From the NCBI GenBank assembly GCA_937897535.1, contig CALCQB010000199.1, positions 1-34,090 on the forward strand: 34,090 nt of DNA, read 5' to 3'. The position numbers and the translations under genes are program-made. This stretch comes from an uncultured Novosphingobium sp. (GTDB lineage Bacteria > Pseudomonadota > Alphaproteobacteria > Sphingomonadales > Sphingomonadaceae). Of this stretch, positions 1 through 9,002 are shown piece by piece (positions within the stretch are counted from its first letter, which is position 1; each line of letters starts with the position of its first letter). The notes beneath the pieces were generated by a model. The model saw nothing but the letters and a program-made list of their open reading frames with translations, searched no databases and had not been told where the DNA came from.

Positions 1-1118
1 TCGATCACGTCCGCTCGGCCTGCAAGGCCAGCGCCAGCTGCGGCAGCTGCACCGGCCTGGTCGAAAGCCTGCTCAAGCTGACGCTGGGCGATGAGGTCGA
101 ATCCGGGCCGAAGACCATGTGCAAATGCACCAGCTTCACCCATTCCGACGTCCGCCGCCTGATCGTCGAAAAGGAGCTCAAGCTGATCCCCCAGGTGATG
201 CAGGAACTCGGCTGGACCACGCCCGATGGCTGCGCCTCGTGCCGCCCGGCGCTCAACTACTACCTGCTCTGCGCGCTGCCCGGCGACTATGTCGACGATC
301 AGCAGAGCCGGTTCGTCAACGAACGGATGCACGCCAACATCCAGAAGGACGGGACTTATTCGGTCGTGCCCCGGATGTGGGGCGGGCTGACCAACCCGAC
401 CGAGCTGCGCGCGATCGCCGACGTGGTCGAGAAATTCAACGCGCCGATGGTCAAGGTCACCGGCGGCCAGCGGCTCGACATCTTCGGAATCAAGAAGGAG
501 GATCTACCTGCGGTCTGGGCCGACCTGAACGCCGCCGGGATGGTTTCGGGCCACGCCTATGGCAAATCGCTGCGCACGGTGAAGACCTGTGTCGGCAGCG
601 AATGGTGCCGGTTCGGCACGCAGGATTCGACCGGGCTCGGGGTCAAGATCGAGCGGATGACCTGGGGCAGCTGGATGCCGCACAAGTTCAAGATCGCGGT
701 CAGCGGCTGCCCGCGCAACTGCGCCGAGGCAACGATCAAGGACTTCGGCGTGGTCTGCGTCGATTCGGGCTATGAACTCCACGTCGGCGGCAACGGCGGG
801 ATCAAGGTCCGCGCCACCGACCTCTTGTGCAAGGTCGAGACCGAGGACCAGGCAATGGAGGTCTGCGCCGCGTTCATCCAGCTCTACCGCGAACAGGCCT
901 GGTATCTCGAACGGACCGCGCCGTGGATCGAGCGGATCGGGCTGGGTCACGTCAAGGCCGGGCTGTTCGATGATCCCGCTGCCGTCGGCGAGCTCGCTGC
1001 CCGGTTCTATCACTCGCAGCAGTTCATGCAGGACGATCCCTGGGCCAAGCGCGCCGCCGGGGACGAACGCGAACTGCACCAGCACCTTGCCGAGGTCCGG
1101 CCGATGGAGTTCGTGTAA
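1..1118 (+). CDS. nirB: Nitrite reductase [NAD(P)H] large subunit, C-terminal part (5' end outside window)
   Basis: This is the siroheme-binding part of assimilatory NirB, which reduces nitrite to ammonia in the cytoplasm. The reading frame is open from base 3, so the gene starts upstream and its FAD/NAD domains are not visible. The first residues contain a BFD-like [2Fe-2S] cysteine cluster (ACKASASCGSC). A ferredoxin-like half domain and the sulfite/nitrite reductase 4Fe-4S/siroheme motifs follow: TCVGSEWC and, later, SGCPRNC, giving the four expected cysteines. The stop TAA shares one base with the ATG of nirD. The order nirB-nirD-nasA-cobA is typical of nitrate assimilation. The family assignment is very secure. 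Confidence 0.96.
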   Translation, partial: DHVRSACKASASCGSCTGLVESLLKLTLGDEVESGPKTMCKCTSFTHSDVRRLIVEKELKLIPQVMQELGWTTPDGCASCRPALNYYLLCALPGDYVDDQQSRFVNERMHANIQKDGTYSVVPRMWGGLTNPTELRAIADVVEKFNAPMVKVTGGQRLDIFGIKKEDLPAVWADLNAAGMVSGHAYGKSLRTVKTCVGSEWCRFGTQDSTGLGVKIERMTWGSWMPHKFKIAVSGCPRNCAEATIKDFGVVCVDSGYELHVGGNGGIKVRATDLLCKVETEDQAMEVCAAFIQLYREQAWYLERTAPWIERIGLGHVKAGLFDDPAAVGELAARFYHSQQFMQDDPWAKRAAGDERELHQHLAEVRPMEFV

Positions 1119-1459
1119 TGATTGGTGAATGGCTCGATATCGGCCCGGTCAGCCAGATTTCGCCCGGCCATGCCCGGACCCTGCCGGTGCGCGGCGGGGA
1201 AGAAATCGCGGTGTTCCACACCCTCGACAACCAGTTCTACGCGCTGGTCAACAAGTGCCCGCACAAGCAGGGGCCGCTCAGCCAGGGGATTGTCCATGGC
1301 ACCGTGGTGACCTGCCCGCTGCACAACTGGAACATCTCGCTCAAGACCGGCGAAGCACTAGGCGCGGACAAGGGCTGCGTTCCGACGATCCCGCTCAGGG
1401 TCGATGCCGGACGGATCTACCTGCTGCGCGATGCGGTAGTCGGGAAGTCGGCGGCCTGA
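1118..1459 (+). CDS. nirD: Nitrite reductase small subunit (Rieske-type)
   Basis: A 113-residue protein with a Rieske [2Fe-2S] fold: CPHKQGPLSQG supplies the C-x-H pair and CPLHNW supplies the C-x2-H pair. NirD is the small partner of NirB in NAD(P)H-dependent nitrite reduction. Both ligand pairs are complete, so it should carry a cluster; many enterobacterial NirD proteins lack the cluster ligands. The ATG overlaps the nirB stop (TAATG), indicating translational coupling. The nitrate reductase gene starts one base after its stop codon. Confidence 0.94.
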   Translation: MIGEWLDIGPVSQISPGHARTLPVRGGEEIAVFHTLDNQFYALVNKCPHKQGPLSQGIVHGTVVTCPLHNWNISLKTGEALGADKGCVPTIPLRVDAGRIYLLRDAVVGKSAA

Positions 1460-1460
1460 G

Positions 1461-4064
1461 ATGGAGGCAGTCCGCACCACCTGCGCCTATTGCGGGGTTG
1501 GCTGCGGGGTCTCCGCGCGGGTCACGGGCGAACGCCAGGTCGAGATCGCGGGCGACCCCGATCATCCGGCCAACTTCGGAAAGCTCTGCTCCAAGGGCAC
1601 GCATCTGGGCGAAACGGTCGGGCTTGAAGGCCGGTTGCTGCACCCCGAAGTGGGCGGCAAGCGCGTCAGCTGGGACAAGGCGATCGCCCAGGTCGCGCGC
1701 GGCTTTGCTCAGGCGGTCAAGGACCACGGCCCGGATTCGGTCGCGTTCTACGTCTCGGGCCAGCTGCTGACCGAGGATTACTATGTCGCCAACAAGCTGA
1801 TGAAGGGCTTCCTCGGCAGCGCCAACATCGACACCAACAGCCGCCTGTGCATGTCGAGCGCGGTCGCCGCGCACAATCGCGCGTTCGGCGAGGACATCGT
1901 CCCCTGCACTTACGAAGATATCGACCAGGCCGACCTGATCGTGCTTGTCGGCTCGAACACCGCCTGGTGCCACCCGGTGGTTTACCAGCGGATTGTCGCG
2001 GCTCGGGCCGCGCGCGGGACCAAGGTGGTCGTGATCGACCCGCGCCGGACCGAAACCTGCGCCGACGCCGACCTGCACCTCGCCCTGAAGCCGGGCAGCG
2101 ACGTTGCGCTGTTTGCCGGTCTGCTCGCCGATTGCCGCGACACCGGCCTGCTCGACCGGGGCTACCTTGCCGCGCATGTTGCCGTGCCTGAGAACTTCTG
2201 GGCCACGCTCGATGCCTGCGGCCTCGCTGAAACCGCCGCGGCCTGCGACGTGCCGATCCGCGACCTCGCCGCTTTCTACGAGCTGTTCGCCGCCAATCCG
2301 CGCACGGTCACGCTGTTCAGCCAGGGGATCAACCAATCGATCCGCGGCACCGATCAGGGCAATGCGATCATCAACCTGCACCTCGCCACGGGGCGGATCG
2401 GCAAGCCGGGTGCCGGGCCGTTCTCGATCACCGGCCAGCCCAACGCGATGGGCGGGCGCGAGGTTGGGGGGCTCGCCACCACCCTCGCCGCGCACCGCGA
2501 CTTCGGAGCCGAAAACCGCGCCGACGTGCAGCGCTTCTGGTCGTCGCCGGTCATCGCCGAAAAGCCCGGGCTCAAGGCGGTCGACCTGTTCCGCCAGATG
2601 CGCGATGGCAAGATCAAGGCGCTATGGGTGATGGCGACCAATCCGGCAGTGTCGATGCCCGATGCGGCGCTGGTCCGCGAGGCGCTGGCGACTTGCCGGC
2701 TGGTGGTGGTCTCCGATTGCATCGCCGATACCGACACTTCCCGCCTCGCCCAGATCAAACTTCCCGCGCTCGGGTGGGGCGAGAAGGACGGTACCGTCAC
2801 CAATTCGGATCGCACGATCAGCCGCCAGCGCGCCTTCCTGCCTGCGCCGGGTGAAGCCAGATCCGATTGGTGGATCATCAGCGAAGTGGCCAAGGCGATG
2901 GGTTGGCAGGAGGCGTTTTCCTATGCCCATCCGGCCGAGATTTTCCGCGAACACGCCCGGCTTTCAACCTATCGCAACAGCGGCGCGCGGGTGTTCGATC
3001 TTGGCGATCTCGCCGCGATCAGCAATGCCGCCTATGAAGCGCTTGCTCCGCAACGCTGGGGCGGCACACCGTTTGCCGAGGGCCGGTTCTCGACCCCCGA
3101 TGGCCGCGCGCGGCTGCTGCCAGTAGTCCAGCGCGCACTGGACGCTCCGCTCGCCAAATGGCCGCTGACGCTCAACACCGGGCGCTACCGCGACCAGTGG
3201 CATACGATGACCCGGACCGGGCTGTCCCCCCGTCTGTCGCAGCACCGCCGCGAGCCGGCGGTCGAAATGCACCCGGCCGATATCGCGGTGCTGGGGCTGA
3301 CCGACGGCGATCTGGCCCAGGTCCAGACGCCGCAGGGCGAATCGGTGTTCCGGGTGCTGGCCAGCGACGGCCAGCGGCGGGGCGAGGTGTTCACCCCGAT
3401 CCACTGGACCGATCGCCAATCGAGCGGGGGGCGGACCGGGCTGTTGCCGCGCGCCGCAGTCGATCCGCATTCGGGCCAGCCTGCGTTCAAGCAGACCCCG
3501 GCCCGGATCGAGGCGCTGCCGGTCGACTGGCATGGCTTCGCGGTGCTGGCCGAGCTGCCACCCCGGATCGCCGCCGCCTATGCCACCCGCGTCCGGGTCG
3601 CGCAGGGCTGGCTGGTCGAGTTGGCCGGGGTCCGCGATCCCGGTCCGCTGGTCGAAAGCCTGCTGCCGCGCGGCGAGCGGCTCGAAAGCCACGACAGCGC
3701 GCGCGGGGTGCGCCGCTCGGTGGTGCTGGCCGGGCAGGATCTGCGGGCGGCGATCTACCTCACCCGCAACGGCCAGTTGCCCGACCGCGACTGGATCATC
3801 GCCCAATTGCGCCAGTGTGAAGCCAGCCCGGTTGAATTGCTCGCGGGACGCCCGGCCAAGCCCGCGCCCGATCGCGGAGCACTGGTCTGCGTCTGTTTCG
3901 ACGTCGGCACGGTCGCTATCACCGCCGCGGCGGTGGCTGGCGCGGCAACAGTCGAGGCGGTCGGTCAGGCCACTTGCGCCGGAACCAATTGCGGCTCGTG
4001 CCGCCCGGCAATCGCCAGGCTGCTCGAAGCGGCGCTGACCCTTGAAGCGGAGGCAGCCGAATGA
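1461..4064 (+). CDS. nasA: Assimilatory nitrate reductase, catalytic subunit with C-terminal BFD domain
   Basis: An 867-residue molybdopterin oxidoreductase that reduces nitrate to nitrite in the cytoplasm. The N-terminus has the 4Fe-4S cysteines C8, C11, C15 and C43 (CAYCGVGC ... KLCSKG). The large Mo-bis-MGD domain follows, including the SGQLLTEDYYVANKL and NSRLCMSS stretches typical of NasA/NapA relatives, then a molybdopterin dinucleotide-binding domain (LNTGRYRDQWHTMTRTG). The last ~60 residues form an extra BFD-like [2Fe-2S] domain (CVCFDVG ... CAGTNCGSC), as in Klebsiella-type NasA. No separate NasB/NasC electron-transfer gene is visible here; it may lie upstream. The stop overlaps the cobA start (ATGA). 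Confidence 0.95.
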   Translation: MEAVRTTCAYCGVGCGVSARVTGERQVEIAGDPDHPANFGKLCSKGTHLGETVGLEGRLLHPEVGGKRVSWDKAIAQVARGFAQAVKDHGPDSVAFYVSGQLLTEDYYVANKLMKGFLGSANIDTNSRLCMSSAVAAHNRAFGEDIVPCTYEDIDQADLIVLVGSNTAWCHPVVYQRIVAARAARGTKVVVIDPRRTETCADADLHLALKPGSDVALFAGLLADCRDTGLLDRGYLAAHVAVPENFWATLDACGLAETAAACDVPIRDLAAFYELFAANPRTVTLFSQGINQSIRGTDQGNAIINLHLATGRIGKPGAGPFSITGQPNAMGGREVGGLATTLAAHRDFGAENRADVQRFWSSPVIAEKPGLKAVDLFRQMRDGKIKALWVMATNPAVSMPDAALVREALATCRLVVVSDCIADTDTSRLAQIKLPALGWGEKDGTVTNSDRTISRQRAFLPAPGEARSDWWIISEVAKAMGWQEAFSYAHPAEIFREHARLSTYRNSGARVFDLGDLAAISNAAYEALAPQRWGGTPFAEGRFSTPDGRARLLPVVQRALDAPLAKWPLTLNTGRYRDQWHTMTRTGLSPRLSQHRREPAVEMHPADIAVLGLTDGDLAQVQTPQGESVFRVLASDGQRRGEVFTPIHWTDRQSSGGRTGLLPRAAVDPHSGQPAFKQTPARIEALPVDWHGFAVLAELPPRIAAAYATRVRVAQGWLVELAGVRDPGPLVESLLPRGERLESHDSARGVRRSVVLAGQDLRAAIYLTRNGQLPDRDWIIAQLRQCEASPVELLAGRPAKPAPDRGALVCVCFDVGTVAITAAAVAGAATVEAVGQATCAGTNCGSCRPAIARLLEAALTLEAEAAE

Positions 4065-4867
4065 CCGATTCCTCAACCAGCGATTTCCCAAATGGCATGG
4101 TCTGGCTGGTCGGCGCCGGGCCCGGCGATCCCGAACTGCTGACCCGCAAGGCCGAGCGGCTGCTGCGCGCCGCCACCGTGGTGTTCCACGATGCGCTGGT
4201 TGGACCTGGCGTGCTCGACCTGGCCGGACCGAATGCCCGGCTGGTCCACGTCGGCAAGCGCGCCGGCCGTCATTCCAAGGACCAACGCACGATCGACCAG
4301 CTGATCGTCGCCGCCGCGCTGGCGGGTGAGCGGGTGGTCCGGCTCAAGGGCGGCGATCCGGCAATCTTCGGGCGTGCCACCGAAGAGCTCGACGCCTGCC
4401 ACGATGCAGGGGTGGCGGTGGCAATCTGCCCCGGCATCACTGCCGCCAGCGCGGCGGCTGCAAGCCTGGGCCAATCGCTGACCCTGCGCGGGCACGCCCG
4501 CAAGCTGACCTTCGTCACCGCGCACGCCCGCGCTGGCGAGCCGCTCGATCTCGACTGGGCGGCGCTGGCCGACCCGGCGGCGACGCTGGCGATCTACATG
4601 GGCAAGGCCGCTGCGGCCGAGGTTTCGCGCAATCTGCTGGCGGCCGGTCTGGCCCCGGAAACGCCGGTCGCGCTGGTCGAAAGCGCCAGCCTGCCCGAAG
4701 AGCGGCGCCTGACCACGCGGCTCGATCTGCTGCCGCTGGCCGCGCAGGCCGGCCTTGGCACGGGTCCCGCGCTTTTGCTGATCGGCGCAGCGCTCAAATC
4801 CAGTGGCGAGGCCAAGGCGTCAGCCACCGGGCGAAGCACGATCCGCGCCGAAGCGATCGGACGCTGA
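4061..4867 (+). CDS. cobA: Uroporphyrinogen-III C-methyltransferase (SUMT)
   Basis: A 268-residue SAM-dependent methyltransferase making precorrin-2, the precursor of siroheme. The N-terminal glycine-rich loop VGAGPGDPELLTRKA and the stretches VVFHDALV, VRLKGGDPAIFGRA, PGITAASAAAA and LAIYMGKA are the usual SUMT signatures. It is a single-domain enzyme, with no CysG-type dehydrogenase/chelatase part. Its position as the last gene of the operon makes sense because NirB needs siroheme. The start codon overlaps the nasA stop by four bases. Confidence 0.95.
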   Translation: MTDSSTSDFPNGMVWLVGAGPGDPELLTRKAERLLRAATVVFHDALVGPGVLDLAGPNARLVHVGKRAGRHSKDQRTIDQLIVAAALAGERVVRLKGGDPAIFGRATEELDACHDAGVAVAICPGITAASAAAASLGQSLTLRGHARKLTFVTAHARAGEPLDLDWAALADPAATLAIYMGKAAAAEVSRNLLAAGLAPETPVALVESASLPEERRLTTRLDLLPLAAQAGLGTGPALLLIGAALKSSGEAKASATGRSTIRAEAIGR

Positions 4868-5060
4868 ACCCGGTCTGGGCAGGTCCAGCCCCGGTCAAAG
4901 GGCACATGTGAAGCAACTGCGGAAAACTGCTGTTAGTTCAGGGAATGGGTGGGGTTTAGTGCAACCGTTCCGCGCCTGGACCGGTTGGATGATCCGCACG
5001 CCGCATTCCCCTGTGGCCATGGTGCACCGGGCCGCGAGTGCATTTAGCTTCTCCACCGCC

Positions 5061-5098
5061 TTGACGAAGTGAACGTTATCATTTAGGTGAACGTTCAC
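5061..5098 (+). promoter_or_regulatory. Promoter region of the beta-glucan locus with two LacI-type operators
   Basis: The 282-base gap between cobA and the receptor gene holds a perfect 12-base palindrome, GTGAACGTTCAC, at 5087-5098. A second, imperfect copy, GTGAACGTTATC, is at 5069-5080. The two centres are 18 bases apart. A -35-like TTGACG lies at 5061-5066; no good -10 box is seen. The central CG and the inverted symmetry are typical of LacI-family operators. A related site precedes the GH3 gene. The regulator is probably the LacI protein encoded at 12462-13511. Nothing else stands out in the rest of the gap (4868-5060 and 5099-5149), apart from the ribosome binding site. Confidence 0.7.
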
Positions 5099-5149
5099 AA
5101 TTTGAGGCGGAAGTGCCGTGGAGCACCCGCAATACGGGGAGGAATTCGC

Positions 5150-8100
5150 ATGAAGGTTATCCGCAATCCTGCGCTCAATCGCATGATGATCGGCGCTTCG
5201 GTGCTGGCGCTGGGAATCGCCGCGCAGCCGGCTTTCGCCCAGGACACTGCGCCGGAGGGCGATTCGGCCGACGAAATCATCGTCACCGGGATCCGCGCAT
5301 CGTTGCGCAATTCGATGGACACCAAACGCGATGCAATCGGCGTGGTCGATGCGATCTCGGCCGAGGAAATGGGCAAGTTCCCCGATACCAACCTGGCCGA
5401 ATCGCTCCAGCGGATCACCGGCGTGTCGATCGACCGCAACAGCGGTGAAGGTTCCAAGGTCACGGTTCGCGGGTTTGGTCCCGACTTCAACCTGGTGCTG
5501 CTCAATGGCCGCCAGATGCCGGCTTCGGGCCTGGGCAGCTGCTGCGAAGCCCCGGCCTCGCGCTCGTTCGATTTCGCCAATCTTGCCGCCGAAGGCGTTG
5601 CCGGGGTCCAGGTCTACAAGTCGGGCCGGGCCAGCCTGCCGACCGGCGGGATCGGCTCGGTGATCAACATCCAGACGCCGCGTCCGCTCGATCGCCCCGG
5701 CTTCAATGGCAGCATCGGCGTCAAGGGCGTCTATGACCACACCTTCGAAGACACCAAGATCACGCCGGAAGTGTCGGGCATTCTCAGCCAGACCTTCTAC
5801 GACGACAAGATCGGGATCCTGATCACCGGTTCGTACCAGCGTCGCAAGGCCAGCCTGGCCCAGTTCAACGCCGGCTGGCGCGAAGGCTATCTCGGCAACG
5901 AAAACAACTGGGGCTCGCTGCCGGTCGACGCCAATGACTGGCGCGGCAACTTTGCGCAGACGCAGAACCGTCCGAACGCCACGACGGTCTATCAGGTCAC
6001 CCAGAACGCCGGCTACGATTTCACCGATATCGACCGCGAACGGATCAACGGCCAGGTCGTGCTGCAGTTCAAGCCGACCGATACCCTCAACGCGGTGATC
6101 GACTACACCTATTCGCAGAACACGATCGACGCCCGCACCAACAGCATCGGCGTGTGGTTCAACCACAACAACACCTCCAGCAGCTGGACGAATGGGCCAG
6201 CTGCGGGACCCAATTTCTATGCCGAAGCGTTCGGTCCGGGCGAAGGCAAGGACATGGCGATCACCGGGGCGGTGGCCAAGAACCGCTCAATCAACAAGTC
6301 GCTCGGCGGCAACCTCAGCTGGAAGGGCGACAGCGGCCTGCATTTCGAGCTCGACGCGCACCATTCGACTGCCGAAAGCAAGCCGAACTCGCCCTATGGC
6401 AGCAACATCGCGGTCGGCAGCGCGATCTTCGGCGTGGCGAACCAGCGGGTCGATTTCACCACCGACATGCCGGTGATTTCGGTCAACCTCAATCCGGGCA
6501 CCGCGTTTTCGGCCGCCAGCATCAGGCCGGCCGGCAACGCCTTCCGCAATGCCTACATGAAGGATGAAATCAACGAAGTGTCGTTCCGCGGCGGCTATGA
6601 TTTCAACGACGGCCTGATCGACAGCCTCGATTTCGGGATGACCTATACCGACAACAAGGTGCGGTCGGCCTATGGCTTCCTCCAGAGCGACAGCTGGGGT
6701 GGCACGCAAAGCGCGGCGGCGACTCCGGATAGTCTCTATACCCTCACCGGCCTGCCCGATCGCCTCGCCGGGATGAACGGTTCGAATGCTTCGGGGATCA
6801 TCCCGAACTACTTCCAGGTCGACACTGTCGGGCTGATCAGCTTCCTCGAGCGCACCGAGCGGGTGTGTTCCGACTCTTGGACCGGGGACGCTATCCCCGG
6901 AACTTGCCTGGCCACGTTCACGGCCGATCGCCGGATCAACGAAAAGACCATAGCCCCGTGGATCCAGTCGCTCCACAGCTTCGATCTCGGCGCTGGCGAA
7001 GCGCACTTGCGCCTCGGACTGCGCTATGAAGACACCCAAATCCAGTCTTCGGCGCTAGTCCCCATCCCTTCCGGGACTTCCATGAACTCGTTCAACGAGA
7101 TTGGCCTGATCTATTCCGGGCGAAGGGATTTCACGACGCTGAAGGGCCATTACGACCATTGGCTCCCCGCTATCGATCTCGACGTTTCGCCCCTCAATGG
7201 CTTCAAACTCCGGGCCTCGTACAGCCACACCATAACGCGACCCGACTATAACAGCCTGCAGGGCGGCATTCAGGTCAATCAACCGATCCGTCCAGGTGGC
7301 GGCGGCACTGCTGGTAGCGGAAATCCAAGCCTGCTGCCCTACCTGTCGAAGAACATCGACGCGTCGGCGGAATGGTATTATGGCCGCGACAGCTATATTT
7401 CGATCGGCTATTTCCGCAAATCGGTCAGCAATTTCATTGGCAATGAAACGGTGCAGCAGCCGCTGTTCAATCTGACCAACCCCGGCCAGGGTGCAATCTT
7501 CCAAGCTACCCGCGCCGCGCTGGGACCGAATGCGGTGTTCAACGATGCGCGTCAAGATCCTCAGTTGGGTTACATTCCGCCGACAACGGCTTCTATCCTG
7601 GGCTATGTGGTTGCCAATAATCCCACCGCCGTATCCTATAACGGAACACAGCCAATCGGGATCATCGGTCAGCCCGGCGATCCACTCGTTCAGTTCACGA
7701 CCTCGCGGCCGAGCAACAGCAGCCAGACCGCCAAGCTCAGCGGCTGGGAGTTCGCGATCCAGCATTCGTTTTGGGACACCGGCTTCGGCGCGATCCTGAA
7801 CTACACGATCGTCAACAGCGATACCCGCTATGACAACACCCAGCGCTACACCGTCACCCAGTTCGCGGTGAACGGGGTCAGCGACAGCGCCAACGCGGTG
7901 GTCTATTATGACAAGAACGGGATCCAGTTCCGCGTCGCCTACAACTGGCGTGACGAGTTCCTGTCGGGTTACGGTCTCGATCCGTACTACATCGAAGCCT
8001 ACGGCCAGTTCGATGTCAGTGCGAGCATCGAGATCAAGAAGGGGCTGACGATCTTCGCCGAGGGGATCAACGTCACCAATGCCGACCGGCGTGGCCACAT

Positions 8101-8176
8101 GCGCAACGACCAGACGGTGTTCTTCGCGGCGCCCGGCTATGCCCGCTACGCGGCGGGGGTACGGGTTACTTTCTGA
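5150..8176 (+). CDS. TonB-dependent receptor (Caulobacter/Xanthomonas type), probable beta-glucan oligosaccharide importer
   Basis: A 1008-residue outer-membrane receptor. The ATG at 5150 is chosen because GGGGAGGA lies just before it and it begins a clear signal peptide ending near AQPAFAQD. An upstream in-frame start at 5087 would lie inside the operator. The TonB box region is DEIIVTG. The plug domain follows, with FPDTNLAESLQRITGVSIDR and VTVRGFGPDFNLVLLNGRQ, as in the large TonB-Xanth-Caul family. The beta-barrel ends with the terminal phenylalanine typical of outer-membrane proteins (GVRVTF). The downstream GH16 and GH3 enzymes suggest that the substrate is a beta-1,3-glucan fragment; this specificity is inferred from context only. 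Confidence 0.93.
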   Translation: MKVIRNPALNRMMIGASVLALGIAAQPAFAQDTAPEGDSADEIIVTGIRASLRNSMDTKRDAIGVVDAISAEEMGKFPDTNLAESLQRITGVSIDRNSGEGSKVTVRGFGPDFNLVLLNGRQMPASGLGSCCEAPASRSFDFANLAAEGVAGVQVYKSGRASLPTGGIGSVINIQTPRPLDRPGFNGSIGVKGVYDHTFEDTKITPEVSGILSQTFYDDKIGILITGSYQRRKASLAQFNAGWREGYLGNENNWGSLPVDANDWRGNFAQTQNRPNATTVYQVTQNAGYDFTDIDRERINGQVVLQFKPTDTLNAVIDYTYSQNTIDARTNSIGVWFNHNNTSSSWTNGPAAGPNFYAEAFGPGEGKDMAITGAVAKNRSINKSLGGNLSWKGDSGLHFELDAHHSTAESKPNSPYGSNIAVGSAIFGVANQRVDFTTDMPVISVNLNPGTAFSAASIRPAGNAFRNAYMKDEINEVSFRGGYDFNDGLIDSLDFGMTYTDNKVRSAYGFLQSDSWGGTQSAAATPDSLYTLTGLPDRLAGMNGSNASGIIPNYFQVDTVGLISFLERTERVCSDSWTGDAIPGTCLATFTADRRINEKTIAPWIQSLHSFDLGAGEAHLRLGLRYEDTQIQSSALVPIPSGTSMNSFNEIGLIYSGRRDFTTLKGHYDHWLPAIDLDVSPLNGFKLRASYSHTITRPDYNSLQGGIQVNQPIRPGGGGTAGSGNPSLLPYLSKNIDASAEWYYGRDSYISIGYFRKSVSNFIGNETVQQPLFNLTNPGQGAIFQATRAALGPNAVFNDARQDPQLGYIPPTTASILGYVVANNPTAVSYNGTQPIGIIGQPGDPLVQFTTSRPSNSSQTAKLSGWEFAIQHSFWDTGFGAILNYTIVNSDTRYDNTQRYTVTQFAVNGVSDSANAVVYYDKNGIQFRVAYNWRDEFLSGYGLDPYYIEAYGQFDVSASIEIKKGLTIFAEGINVTNADRRGHMRNDQTVFFAAPGYARYAAGVRVTF

Positions 8177-8208
8177 TCCGGCGAGGCTTTAACCGGCCTG
8201 GCTGTTCG

Positions 8209-8245
8209 ATTGAGAGTCGCGCCACCTCCCGGCGCGGCTCTCAAT
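8209..8245 (+). terminator. Terminator- or attenuator-like hairpin after the receptor gene
   Basis: A 15-base-pair inverted repeat: ATTGAGAGTCGCGCC (8209-8223) pairs with GGCGCGGCTCTCAAT (8231-8245) through one U-G wobble, with a 7-base loop. Only a weak T-containing tail follows (CTGTAT). It lies between the receptor stop and the SapC-like gene in an otherwise co-directional locus. It could therefore be a partial terminator or an mRNA-stabilising stem giving more receptor than downstream product. The structure is seen in the sequence; the role is inferred. Confidence 0.6.
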
Positions 8246-8285
8246 CTGTATAAGGACCACAAGACTTGGGAGCCGGAGCCAGACG

Positions 8286-9002
8286 ATGAGCCATCACCAG
8301 ATCCTCAACCCTGCCGATCATGCCGGATTGCGGATCCGCACCGAGGCACGGGCGGAGCTGGGCGACGGGGTCGCGGCGGCGCTGGCAGTCCCGGCCGAGT
8401 TCCGTCGGCTCGCCTGCGAATATCCGATCCTGTTCCGCTATGACGGGGCCAGCGCGAGCTGGTCGGCGCTGGCGCTGCTGGGGTTCGAACCGGGTGAAAA
8501 CCTGTTCCTCGATGGGGAGGGATGGGATGCCGCGTGCAAGCCGTTGTCGCTCGCGGTCCAGCCGTTCCTGATCGGGCGCCCCCAAAGCGGCGACGGTCCG
8601 GCCCAGGTTCATATCGACATGGCGCACCCCCGGGTCGCGCAAGATGGCGCAGGCGTGCCGGTGTTCGACGCTGCGGGGCAGCCCGGCCCGCTGCTGGCCG
8701 ACGCAATCGAGATGCTCGGGATGCTCGACGAGAGTTACCGGGCAAGTGTGGCATTCTTTGCCGCCTGCGCGCGCTACGAGCTGTTTGAACCGTTTTCGAT
8801 GGATGTCGCGCTCGATTCCGGAGCGGCTCACCGGCTGGTCGGCTACAGCATCGTCGATGAAGACAAGCTGGCCGCGCTCGAGCCTGGGATCCTGGCCGAG
8901 CTTCACGCCGCCGGTCACCTGGCGCCGCTGCATTTCGCGATGGCCTCGCTCGGCAATCTCGGCAAGCTGGTCCGCCGCAAGAACCGCAAGGGCCATGGCT
9001 GA
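8286..9002 (+). CDS. SapC-like family protein
   Basis: A 238-residue protein resembling SapC-related proteins, recognisable from FRRLACEYPILFRYDG, SWSALALLGFEPGENLFL and the closing stretch with HFAMASLGNLGKLVRRK. The name comes from a Campylobacter S-layer protein, but the biochemical role in alphaproteobacteria is unknown. In Sphingomonadales and Caulobacterales such genes recur directly after carbohydrate TonB receptors, next to cupin-like and halogenase-like genes, as here. There is no signal peptide or membrane segment, so it is probably cytoplasmic. Its end overlaps the next start by eight bases. Confidence 0.85.
   Translation: MSHHQILNPADHAGLRIRTEARAELGDGVAAALAVPAEFRRLACEYPILFRYDGASASWSALALLGFEPGENLFLDGEGWDAACKPLSLAVQPFLIGRPQSGDGPAQVHIDMAHPRVAQDGAGVPVFDAAGQPGPLLADAIEMLGMLDESYRASVAFFAACARYELFEPFSMDVALDSGAAHRLVGYSIVDEDKLAALEPGILAELHAAGHLAPLHFAMASLGNLGKLVRRKNRKGHG

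Noticed and set aside
1395..4091. Long antisense open frames opposite nasA
   Set aside because: They are typical GC-rich shadow frames, rich in Arg/Ala/Gly/Pro, with no domain match; the + strand gene is unambiguous.
5087..5149. Upstream in-frame start for the TonB receptor adding 21 residues
   Set aside because: The start would lie inside the operator palindrome, has no ribosome site, and would bury the signal peptide that begins at 5150.
5150..8176. The TonB receptor as a lasso-peptide receptor
   Set aside because: It is more than 9 kb away, in an operon with GH16, GH3 and sugar-transport genes, and under the glucan LacI operator; the glucan role fits better.
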